NCBI GenBank assembly: GCA_035041965.1
Contig: JAPYMA010000427.1
Span: 1-64,000, forward strand
DNA: 64,000 nt
From: Anisakis pegreffii
Lineage: Eukaryota > Nematoda > Chromadorea > Rhabditida > Anisakidae
Direction: 5' to 3'
Part shown: positions 1 through 12,000 of the stretch, in pieces
Numbering within the stretch: position 1 is the stretch's first letter
Layout: each line of letters opens with the position of its first letter
Position numbers and translations under genes: made by a program
Notes under the pieces: generated by a model
Told to the model about the DNA's origin: nothing
The model's database searches: none
The model's input: the letters and a program-made list of their open reading frames with translations, nothing else

Positions 1-2
1 GT

Positions 3-3000
3 AGAACAGAAGGCGAAGGTGTGCCATTCGCAACCGAGGGGCCTGGAGGTGAAGCGGCAACGCCAGAAGCGGGAAAACCTGAAGGCGAAGGCGCTCCGTT
101 CGGAACTGAGCAACGTATGGAGGAGGGTATGACTGCTGAAGCTGGTGAACGTGAAGCAGAAGGAGCGACAGCGGAAGCGGGTAGAACAGAAGGTGAAGGT
201 GGGCCGTTCGCAACGCAGGGCCCTGGAGGTGAAGCGGCAACGCCAGAAGCGGGAAAACCTGAAGGCGAAGGTGCTCCATTCGCAACAGAGCAGCCCATCG
301 AAGGCGGTATGACTCCTGAATCTGGTGAACGTGAAGCTGAAGGGGCGACTCCGGAGGTTAGTAGAACAGAAGGCGAAGGTGTGCCATTCGCAACCGAGGG
401 GCCTGGAGGTGAAGCGGCGACGCCAGAAGCAGGAAAACCTGAAGGCGAAGGTGCTCCATTCGCAACAGAGCAGCCCATCGAAGGCGGTATGACTCCTGAA
501 TCTGGTGAACGTGAAGCTGAAGCTGCGACTCCGGAAGTTAGTAGAACAGAAGGCGAAGGTGTGCCATTCGCAACCGAGGGGCCTGGAGGTGAAGCGGCAA
601 CGCCAGAAGCCGGAAAACCTGAAGGCGAAGGTGCTCCATTCGCAACAGAGCAGCCCATCGAAGGCGGTATGACTCCTGAATCTGGTGAACGTGAAGCTGA
701 AGGGGCGACTCCGGAGGTTAGTAGAACAGAAGGCGAAGGTGTGCCATTCGCAACCGAGGGGCCTGGAGGTGAAGCGGCAACGCCAGAAGCAGGAAAAACT
801 GAAGGCGAAGGCGCTCCGTTCGAAACTGAGCAGCGTATGGAGGAGGGTATGACTGCTGAAGCTGGTGAGCGTGAACCTGAAGGCGCGACTGCGGAAGGGG
901 GTAGAACAGAAGGTGAAGGTGGGCCGTTCGCAACTGAGGGACCTGGAGGTGAATCCGCAACGCCAGAAGCCCGAAAACCTGAAGGCGAAGGTGCTCCATT
1001 CGCAACAGAGCAGCCCATCGAAGGCGGTACAACTCCTGAATCTGGTGAACGTGAAGCTGAAGGTGCGACTCCGGAGGTTAGTAGAACAGAAGGCGAAGGT
1101 GTGCCATTCGCAACCGAGGGGCCTGGAGGTGAAGCGGCAACGCCAGAAGCGGGAAAACCTGAAGGCGAAGGCGCTCCGTTCGGAACTGAGCAGCGTATGG
1201 AGGAGGGTATGACTGCTGAAGCTGGTGAACGTGAAGCTGAAGGTGCGACTGCGGAAGTGGGTAGAACAGAAGGTGAAGGTGGGCCGTTCGCAACAGAGCA
1301 GCCCATCGAGGGCGGTATGACTCCTGAATCTGGTGAACGTGAAGCTGAAGGGGCGACTCCGGAGGTTAGTAGAACAGAAGGCGAAGGTGTGCCATTCGCA
1401 ACCGAGGGGCCTGGAGGTGAAGCGGCAACGCCAGAAGCGGGAAAACCTGAAGGCGAAGGCGCTCCGTTCGGAACTGAGCAACGTATGGAGGAGGGTATGA
1501 CTGCTGAAGCTGGTGAACGTGAAGCAGAAGGAGCGACAGCGGAAGCGGGTAGAACAGAAGGTGAAGGTGGGCCGTTCGCAACGGAGGGGCCTGGAGGTGA
1601 AGCGGCAACGCCAGAAGCCGGAAAACCTGAAGGCGAAGGTGCTCCATTCGCAACAGAGCAGCCCATCGAAGGCGGTATGACTCCTGAATCTGGTGAACGT
1701 GAAGCTGAAGGGGCGACTCCGGAGGTTAGTAGAACAGAAGGCGAAGGTGTGCCATTCGCAACCGAGGGGCCTGGAGGTGAAGCGGCGACGCCAGAAGCAG
1801 GAAAACCTGAAGGCGAAGGTGCTCCATTCGCAACAGAGCAGCCCATCGAAGGCGGTATGACTCCTGAATCTGGTGAACGTGAAGCTGAAGCTGCGACTCC
1901 GGAAGTTAGTAGAACAGAAGGCGAAGGTGTGCCATTCGCAACCGAGGGGCCTGGAGGTGAAGCGGCAACGCCAGAAGCCGGAAAACCTGAAGGCGAAGGC
2001 GCTCCGTTCGGAACTGAGCAGCGTATGGAGGAGGGTATGACTGCTGAAGCTGGTGAACGTGAAGCTGAAGGTGCGACTGCGGAAGTGGGTAGAACAGAAG
2101 GTGAAGGTGGGCCGTTCGCAACAGAGCAGCCCATCGAGGGCGGTATGACTCCTGAATCTGGTGAACGTGAAGCTGAAGGGGCGACTCCGGAGGTTAGTAG
2201 AACAGAAGGCGAAGGTGTGCCATTCGCAACCGAGGGGCCTGGAGGTGAAGCGGCAACGCCAGAAGCGGGAAAACCTGAAGGCGAAGGCGCTCCGTTCGGA
2301 ACTGAGCAACGTATGGAGGAGGGTATGACTGCTGAAGCTGGTGAACGTGAAGCAGAAGGAGCGACAGCGGAAGCGGGTAGAACAGAAGGTGAAGGTGGGC
2401 CGTTCGCAACGCAGGGCCCTGGAGGTGAAGCGGCAACGCCAGAAGCGGGAAAACCTGAAGGCGAAGGTGCTCCATTCGCAACAGAGCAGCCCATCGAAGG
2501 CGGTATGACTCCTGAATCTGGTGAACGTGAAGCTGAAGGGGCGACTCCGGAGGTTAGTAGAACAGAAGGCGAAGGTGTGCCATTCGCAACCGAGGGGCCT
2601 GGAGGTGAAGCGCCGACGCCAGAAGCAGGAAAACCTGAAGGCGAAGGTGCTCCATTCGCAACAGAGCAGCCCATCGAAGGCGGTATGACTCCTGAATCTG
2701 GTGAACGTGAAGCTGAAGCTGCGACTCCGGAAGTTAGTAGAACAGAAGGTGAAGGTGGGCCGTTCGCAACCGAGGGGCCTGGAGGTGAAGCGGCAACGCC
2801 AGAAGCCGGAAAACCTGAAGGCGAAGGCGCTCCGTTCGGAACTGAGCAGCGTATGGAGGAGGGTATGACTGCTGAAGCTGGTGAACGTGAAGCTGAAGGC
2901 GCGACTGCGGAAGTGGGTAGAACAGAAGGTGAAGGTGGGCCGTTCGCAACAGAGCAGCCCATCGAGGGCGGTATGACTCCTGAATCTGGTGAACGTGAAG

Positions 3001-6000
3001 CTGAAGGCGCGACTGCGGAAGGGGGTAGAACAGAAGGTGAAGGTGGGCCGTTCGCAACTGAGGGATCTGGAGGTGAATCCGCAACGCCAGAAGCCCGAAA
3101 ACCTGAAGGCGAAGGTGCTCCATTCGCAACAGAGCAGCCCATCGAAGGCGGTACAACTCCTGAATCTGGTGAACGTGAAGCTGAAGGTGCGACTCCGGAG
3201 GTTAGTAGAACAGAAGGCGAAGGTGTGCCATTCGCAACCGAGGGGCCTGGAGGTGAAGCGGCAACGCCAGAAGCGGGAAAACCTGAAGGCGAAGGCGCTC
3301 CGTTCGGAACTGAGCAGCGTATGGAGGAGGGTATGACTGCTGAAGCTGGTGAACGTGAAGCTGAAGGTGCGACTGCGGAAGTGGGTAGAACAGAAGGTGA
3401 AGGTGGGCCGTTCGCAACAGAGCAGCCCATCGAGGGCGGTATGACTCCTGAATCTGGTGAACGTGAAGCTGAAGGGGCGACTCCGGAGGTTAGTAGAACA
3501 GAAGGCGAAGGTGTGCCATTCGCAACCGAGGGGCCTGGAGGTGAAGCGGCAACGCCAGAAGCGGGAAAACCTGAAGGCGAAGGCGCTCCGTTCGGAACTG
3601 AGCAGCGTATGGAGGAGGGTATGACGGCTGAAGCTGGTGAACGTGAAGCTGAAGGCGCGACTGCGGAAGTGGGTAGAACAGAAGGTGAAGGTGGGTCGTT
3701 CGCAACTGAGGGACCTGGAGGTGAATCGGCAACGCCAGAAGCCGGAAAACCTGAAGGCGAAGGTGCTCCATTCGCAACAGAGCAGCCCATCGAAGGCGGT
3801 ATGACTCCTGAATCTGGTGAACGTGAAGCTGAAGGGGCGACTCCGGAGGTTAGTAGAACAGAAGGCGAAGGTGTGCCATTCGCAACCGAGGGGCCTGGAG
3901 GTGAAGCGGCGACGCCAGAAGCAGGAAAACCTGAAGGCGAAGGTGCTCCATTCGCAACAGAGCAGCCCATCGAAGGCGGTATGACTCCTGAATCTGGTGA
4001 ACGTGAAGCTGAAGGCTGCGACTCCGGAAGTTAGTAGAACAGAAGGCGAAGGTGTGCCATTCGCAACCGAGGGGCCTGGAGGTGAAGCGGCAACGCCAGA
4101 AGCCGGAAAACCTGAAGGCGAAGGCGCTCCGTTCGGAACTGAGCAGCGTATGGAGGAGGGTATGACTGCTGAAGCTGGTGAACATGAGGCTGAAGGTACG
4201 ACTCGAGAAACTGGAAAGGCTGATGGCGAAGGCGTTTCACCCGGAATTGCCTGGAGAAAGGCTGCTGAGATGGAGGGTGAGACGTTTACAGTCGAAGAAG
4301 GCGAAAAGGAACGAGCACTCTTTGGAACTGACGAGGCTCGATCAGAAGAGGTTACCCCTGAGGCGCGAAAACCAGAATCTGAGGGTGTTCCAGTCGGAAC
4401 TGAGCAGCGTATGGAGGAGGGTATGACTGCTGAATCTGGTGAACGTGAAGCTGAAGGTGCGACTCCGGAGGTTAGTAGAACAGAAGGCGAAGGTGTGCCA
4501 TTCGCAACCGAGGGGCCTGGAGGTGAAGCGGCAACGCCAGAAGCCGGAAAACCTGAAGGCGAAGGCGCTCCGTTCGGAACTGAGCAGCGTATGGAGGAGG
4601 GTATGACTGCTGAAGCTGGTGAACGTGAAGCTGAAGGTGCGACTGCGGAAGTGGGTAGAACAGAAGGTGAAGGTGGGCCGTTCGCAACAGAGCAGCCCAT
4701 CGAGGGCGGTATGACTCCTGAATCTGGTGAACGTGAAGCTGAAGGCGCGACTGCGGAAGGGGGTAGAACAGAAGGTGAAGGTGGGCCGTTCGCAACTGGG
4801 GGACCTGGAGGTGAATCGGCAACGTCAGAAGCCGGAAAACCTGAAGGCGAAGGCGCTCCGTTCGGAACTGAGCAGCGGATGGAGGAGGGTATGACGGCTG
4901 AAGCTGGTGAACGTGAAGCTGAAGGTGCGACTCCGGAGGTTAGTAGAACAGAAGGCGAAGGTGTGCCATTCGCAACCGAGGGGCCTGGAGGTGAAGCGGC
5001 AACGCCAGAAGCCGGAAAACCTGAAGGCGAAGGTGCTCCATTCGCAACAGAGCAGCCCATCGAAGGCGGTATGACTCCTGAATCTGGTGAACGTGAAGCT
5101 GAGGCTGCGACTCCGGAAGTTAGTAGAACAGAAGGCGAAGGTGTGCCATTCGCAACCGAGGGGCCTGGAGGTGAAGCGGCAACGCCAGAAGCCGGAAAAC
5201 CTGAAGGCGAAGGCGCTCCGTTCGGAACTGAGCAGCGTATGGAGGAGGGTATGACTGCTGAAGCTGGTGAACATGAGGCTGAAGGTACGACTCGAGAAAC
5301 TGGAAAGGCTGATGGCGAAGGCGTTTCACCCGGAATTGCCTGGAGAAAGGCTGCTGAGATGGAGGGTGAGACGTTTACAGTCGAAGAAGGCGAAAAGGAA
5401 CGAGCACTCTTTGGAACTGACGAGGCTCGATCAGAAGAGGTTACCCCTGAGGCGCGAAAACCAGAATCTGAGGGTGTTCCAGTCGGAACTGAGCAGCGTA
5501 TGGAGGAGGGTATGACTGCTGAATCTGGTGAACGTGAAGCTGAAGGTGCGACTCCGGAGGTTAGTAGAACAGAAGGCGAAGGTGTGCCATTCGCAACCGA
5601 GGGGCCTGGAGGTGAAGCGGCAACGCCAGAAGCCGGAAAACCTGAAGGCGAAGGCGCTCCGTTCGGAACTGAGCAGCGTATGGAGGAGGGTATGACTGCT
5701 GAAGCTGGTGAACGTGAAGCTGAAGGTGCGACTGCGGAAGTGGGTAGAACAGAAGGTGAAGGTGGGCCGTTCGCAACAGAGCAGCCCATCGAGGGCGGTA
5801 TGACTCCTGAATCTGGTGAACGTGAAGCTGAAGGCGCGACTGCGGAAGGGGGTAGAACAGAAGGTGAAGGTGGGCCGTTCGCAACTGGGGGACCTGGAGG
5901 TGAATCGGCAACGTCAGAAGCCGGAAAACCTGAAGGCGAAGGCGCTCCGTTCGGAACTGAGCAGCGGATGGAGGAGGGTATGACGGCTGAAGCTGGTGAA

Positions 6001-9000
6001 CGTGAAGCTGAAGGTGCGACTCCGGAGGTTAGTAGAACAGAAGGCGAAGGTGTGCCATTCGCAACCGAGGGGCCTGGAGGTGAAGCGGCAACGCCAGAAG
6101 CCGGAAAACCTGAAGGCGAAGGTGCTCCATTCGCAACAGAGCAGCCCATCGAAGGCGGTATGACTCCTGAATCTGGTGAACGTGAAGCTGAAGGGGCGAC
6201 TCCGGAGGTTAGTAGAACAGAAGGCGAAGGTGTGCCATTCGCAACCGAGGGGCCTGGAGGTGAAGCGGCAACGCCAGAAGCCGGAAAACCTGAAGGCGAA
6301 GGTGCTCCATTCGCAACAGAGCAGCCCATCGAAGGCGGTATGACTCCTGAATCTGGTGAACGTGAAGCTGAAGGGGCGACTCCGGAGGTTAGTAGAACAG
6401 AAGGCGAAGGTGTGCCATTCGCAACCGAGGGGCCTGGAGGTGAAGCGGCAACGCCAGAAGCAGGAAAACCTGAAGGCGAAGGCGCTCCGTTCGGAACTGA
6501 GCAGCGTATGGAGGAGGGTATGACTGCTGAAGCTGGTGAACGTGAAGCTGAAGGTGCGACTGCGGAAGTGGGTAGAACAGAAGGTGAAGGTGGGCCGTTC
6601 GCAACAGAGCAGCCCATCGAGGGCGGTATGACTCCTGAATCTGGTGAACGTGAAGCTGAAGGCGCGACTGCGGAAGGGGGTAGAACAGAAGGTGAAGGTG
6701 GGCCGTTCGCAACTGGGGGACCTGGAGGTGAATCGGCAACGTCAGAAGCCGGAAAACCTGAAGGCGAAGGCGCTCCGTTCGGAACTGAGCAGCGGATGGA
6801 GGAGGGTATGACGGCTGAAGCTGGTGAACGTGAAGCTGAAGGTGCGACTCCGGAGGTTAGTAGAACAGAAGGCGAAGGTGTGCCATTCGCAACCGAGGGG
6901 CCTGGAGGTGAAGCGGCAACGCCAGAAGCCGGAAAACCTGAAGGCGAAGGTGCTCCATTCGCAACAGAGCAGCCCATCGAAGGCGGTATGACTCCTGAAT
7001 CTGGTGAACGTGAAGCTGAAGGGGCGACTCCGGAGGTTAGTAGAACAGAAGGCGAAGGTGTGCCATTCGCAACCGAGGGGCCTGGAGGTGAAGCGGCAAC
7101 GCCAGAAGCCGGAAAACCTGAAGGCGAAGGTGCTCCATTCGCAACAGAGCAGCCCATCGATGGCGGTATGACTCCTGAATCTGGTGAACGTGAAGCTGAA
7201 GGGGCGACTCCGGAAGTTAGTATAACAGAAGGCGAACGTGTGCCATCCGCAACCGAGGGGCCTGGAGCTGAAGCGGCAACGCCAGAAGCAGGAAAAGCTG
7301 AAGGCGAAGGCGCTCCGTTCGGAACTGAGCAGCGTATGGAGGAGGGTATGACGGCTGAAGCTGGTGAACGTGAAGCAGAAGGCGTGACTGCGGAAGAGGG
7401 TAGAACAGAAGGTGAAGGTGGGCCGTTCGCAACTGGGGGACCTGGAGGTGAATCGGCAACGCCAGAAGCGGGAAAACCTGAAGGCGAAGGCGCTCCGTTC
7501 GGAACTGAGCAGCGTATGGAGGAGGGTATGACTGCTGAAGCTGGTGAACGTGAAGCTGAAGGTGCTACTGCGGAAGTGGGTAGAACAGAAGGTGAAGGTG
7601 TGCCATTCGCAACCGAGGGGCCTGGAGGCGAAGCGGCAACGCCAGAAGCCGGAAAACCTGAAGGGGAAGGTGCTCCATTAGTAACAGAGCAGCCCATCGA
7701 AGGCGGTATGACTCCTGAATCTGGTGAACGTGAAGCTGAAGGTGAGACTCCCGAAGTGGGTAGAACAGAAGGTGAAGGTGTGCCATTCGCAACCGAGGGG
7801 CCTGGAGGTGAAGCGGCAACGCCAGAAGCAGTAAAGCCTGAAGGCGAAGGCGCTCCGTTCGGAACTGAGCAGCGTATGGAGGAGGGTATGACGGCTGAAG
7901 CTGGTGAACGTGAAGCTGAAGGCGCGACTGCGGAAGTGGGTGGAACAGAAGGTGAAGGTGTGCCATTCGCAACCGAGGGGCTTGGAGGCGAAGCGGCAAC
8001 GCCAGAAGCCGGAAAACCTGAAGGGGAAGGTGCTCCATTAGTAACAGAGCAGCCCATCGAAGGCGGTATGACTCCTGAATCTGGTGAACGTGAAGCTGAA
8101 GGTGAGACTCCCGAAGTGGGTGGAACAGAAGGTGAAGGTGTGCCATTCGCAACCGAGGGGCTTGGAGGCGAAGCGGCAACGCCACAAGCCGGAAAACCTG
8201 AAGGGGAAGGTGCTCCATTAGTAACAGAGCAGCCCGTCGAAGGCGGTATGACTCCTGAATCTGGTGAACGTGAAGCTGAAAGTGCGACCCCGGAAGTTAG
8301 TAGAACAGAAGGCGAAGGTGTGCCATTCGCAACCGAGGGGCCTGGAGGTGAAGCGGCAACGCCAGAAGCAGGAAAACCTGAAGACGAAGGCGCTCCGTTC
8401 GGAACTGAGCAGCGTGTGGAGGAGAGTATGACAGCTGAAGCTGGTGAACGTGAAGCTGAAGGCGCGACTGCGGAAGTGGGTAGAACAGAAGGTGAAGGTG
8501 TGCCTTTCGCAACCGAGGGGCCTGGAGGCGAAGCGGCAACGCCAGAAGCAGGAAAACCTGAAGGCGAAGGCGCTCCGTTCGAAACTGAGCAGCGTATGGA
8601 GGAGGGTATGACTCCTGAATCTGGTGAACGTGAAGCTGAAGGTGCGACTCCAGAAACTGAAGGTGAAGGTGTTTCACCTGGAATTGCCTGGAGAAAAACT
8701 GCTGAGATGGAGGGTGAGATGTTTACAGCCGAAGAAGGCGAACAAGAACGCGCACGCTCCGGAACTGAGGAAGCTCGGGCAGAAGCTGTAACCCCTGAAG
8801 GTGAGGGTGTTCCATTCGTAACTGAGCAGCCTATAGAAGAGGGCATGATTCCTGAAGCAGGAAAACCTGAAGCTGAAGGTACTCCGTTCGAAACTGAGCA
8901 ACCTATAGAAGAAGGTGTGACCAGTGTAGCTGGTAAGGGTGAAAGTGAAGGTGCTTCGTCGGAAATTTCCTGGAGGAGTACAGCAGGTATCGAAGGTGAA

Positions 9001-12000
9001 TTCGAAGGTGTAACATCCGGTATTGAGGGAGGTGCAGAGGTTATGACTTCTGGCTTCGAGAAATCTGCAAACGAAAATGGTGGTGCAGCTTTTGGATCTC
9101 CGTTTTCAACGTCTGAAACCGGTGTTCCGGCCGTTGTTCCGGTTACGATTTCACCGCCGCTGTTGGTCATAGATAAATCCGACGAAAGATATGGTGAGTT
9201 TTAGAATTTCGTGCGTAATTTTGAGGAATGATGAAGCGAAATTATGACGGCTTCATTCCTTTATCTATTTTACTCTTTCACTCCGATTTATCGCAGCTCA
9301 ATTACCGGATGAATCCTCTCGATGGAAGGTTCTTGAATAGAATAGTTGCTTTGTCTTATTTTTTCATAACATGATTCCCATGTTAATATTTTGAACTGAA
9401 CACAAATTTCTATTGTATGGTCAATTCAAATTGTTATTCAAGGTTCAACATGTGATGGTATAAACGAGGCAGCAGTATCCATGGGTTGTTCGTCTGACTT
9501 TATTATTTGTAAGAACGAGACGGGTAGTTTACATCGATGTCCTTTCGAATTGAAATTTGATGCTGAATCGCAGATGTGTCTTCATGGAGTTCGTTTTATC
9601 CAATCTGTACTTTTTTGCACGTTGAATCTTTGAGGAAATTATAGGTGATACTGAGATGCTGTGAGGACCGGTAAAGTTTTTAAGCTGGTCTTTCCGAATT
9701 ACACTGGTCTTTACTGTTTCTGAAATTACACTGGTCTTTCCGAAATTTTTTCTTCACAATTTTTTCGAGATTCATAGAACGTACTTTTGTGCGTGGAATA
9801 TTTTCCTTTCATTAGATTCTTTCGAAACGTTACACATGAAATATTAAAGTCCGTACCATGAACGAAAATGATATCAACATTTTGAAACAACTGAGAGAAT
9901 TTCAGTCTGAAGTTCAATCGTGTATCAATGGTGAAGCAGATTTCTCAGTTTATGGATCAGGAATTGATCAGATGAAATACACGACTACTGAAAAGGATCG
10001 AATTACCACCTCAAGAGGTATTAGAGACGTAGATGTTTATGACATATGTTCATTTGCTGATCACCTCACATGAATTAGATGGGAATGTCACAATCAAAGT
10101 ATCAGTCGAATCGTCATTTATTAAAAAAAACTCTGGTCAAATTATTTATTGAATTAGCACCAGTACCTTCCAAGGAATTCAATTTCGCCGAAACGTCTGT
10201 GGCTGACCTTTCAACTCCAACTGCATATGCAGTGGACCACAGCTTACTGTGACTGACAAGATTCGTGCAAGTTAGTGACAATAGCCGAATTAAATTTGGG
10301 TTTGATCGCAGTCTGATCTTTAATATTCCGAAATTCGGTATTCCTTTCAAAATTCGAAGTTTTCGGTCGAAATCTAGTCGAATTCATTCTTCGAAATTTC
10401 AAAACTCGTTATTTTGATCGGAATTCAAAGCTACTCGGTCGGAATCCCACGGAGTATTCTGGAGAATTACTAATCTCGGTATTTCGTGAAGATCCGAAAA
10501 ATGTTTAAACCCAAAATTTGATCGGAATATAAATAAACTTCTGTCGGCTATCATCACTAGTCCAAGGTTGACAACTGTGGAGAAGCACAGTAACGGAACT
10601 GGTGGCTTGGGAGGGATCCTTTTGCATAAAGCTCTTTCTTTGGCTCAAGACGATGAAACTGTTTGAAAGTAATCTCCTCATGCGTTCATCACTTTCGGAG
10701 TGACTCTTGAAAGGCAGTCAATATTGCCACCTGGAGCAGATAAATCAGAAAGGTTGAAGAATGAAACAAGAGAGCAACTGATTATGGAATGCACCTTAGA
10801 AGAAATATCCACGGCTCCGGGTATCACACAGAGATGAGCGATACCAACAGCAAAATACGATCAAAAATTGGTTGACGGCGTCTTATTAGGTGACAGGAAC
10901 ATTGGCCATATGAGCATTTTATCTGTTATACAAGAAAATATCAACTTCCACACATGAGTTTCACACCCCAGACGATGGATCATGGAAAGCATTCAAAGTA
11001 GGAGCAACAACTTCATCGATAGAACAGAAAAAAAAATTGCAGCTCACTCTGGAGAAGTAGCAAATAGCACATGACTGACCTTAAAAAGCAACTTGCGATT
11101 GGGTCACTGAATCCTATCGCCCGGGTCATCCGAGCTAAGACCTTTATTCTGCTTTCATTGGGCACTGAAGTTTGTTTCATGTATTGAGAGGTAGCATTTT
11201 AATTCGGATCATTAAAGAATGTTACACAAGTGATTATCGTGTGACAACATTCCCACAATTATCTCTCAGATAAATCATTTCTATTCTTGGCAGATCACAT
11301 ACCATTGATGTCCACTCAACAAGAAAAAACGGCGGCAGAAAAGTTCTCAACGATGGTTTCTGGAGCATCTAATGCGGCCGATCGTGAACATTTCCGAGAA
11401 ACTACGCCCAAACCAGTCGCATCTCTGGAAGCGATGCAAGCCGAATATCAATACTCATCAACACCAGCAACCATTGGTGAAAACGATCTAAAGAAAAGTA
11501 AATCATGACTTTATTGTTCCTTGTTTCAAGTATCGCTTTAATATTTCCATTTAACGTAAGAAATTTGTCGCATACATATTCTATACAGCTACCACATTTA
11601 TGCTCTTGCACTATCGAGACAATGAATATTTCTCAACCAAGTCCGCACCGCATGAAAGCTGAATTCCATTCTAGTTTGAACATCACTTTCAGAAGGAATA
11701 AAAATTCGATAGTTGAAATGAGATACCACCATCAAACTGTTTGCAATACCTTAATTTCAACCATTTCAAATTTCATAGATGAAACTGATTCTTGATTTCT
11801 CATGTTGTCAGATTTCTCATGCGCTGGATTAACAAATGGTCCAAAACAACTGGGTTGTTCGCCTCACTACGTCCTTTGTATCGTGGAAACAGAGCACTGG
11901 TTGAAATGTGAGGAAGATTTGGTATTCTATCAAAAAGAATTCGATTGTTATCCAAAGGCAAGGCAATTCAGTATTCACATATTACGACCATATTTAAAAA

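Larger units (their letters stand above)
1..8650 (+). repeat. Coding tandem repeat, 60-residue (180-bp) unit built of 24+24+12 residues
   Basis: The sequence repeats every 180 bp, as seen by the same 20-base opening at 1, 181, 361, 541, 721, 901 and 1081. Each 60-residue unit splits into two related 24-residue blocks (TEGEGxPFxTE.. type) and a 12-residue block (GEREAEGATPEV type), so the underlying period is 12 residues. Units of 36 residues that lack one 24-residue block occur, for example around 1261-1370. Two interchangeable second-block variants alternate: EQPIEGGMTPES, giving a Ser-Gly-Glu, and EQRMEEGMTAEA, without the serine. The repeat is much richer in GC than the AT-rich flanks. Towards 7200-8650 copies become more divergent, and 8650-9193 is unique acidic sequence, so the 3' edge looks older than the centre. 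Confidence 0.97.

Noticed and set aside
1..8650. CRISPR-like array
   Set aside because: Repeats are contiguous coding units without unique spacers, in a eukaryotic gene.
718..8901. Many open frames of 70-220 codons on the minus strand and in the other plus frames across the repeat
   Set aside because: They are mirror frames of the 180-bp coding repeat, recur with its period and lack starts or splice logic of their own.
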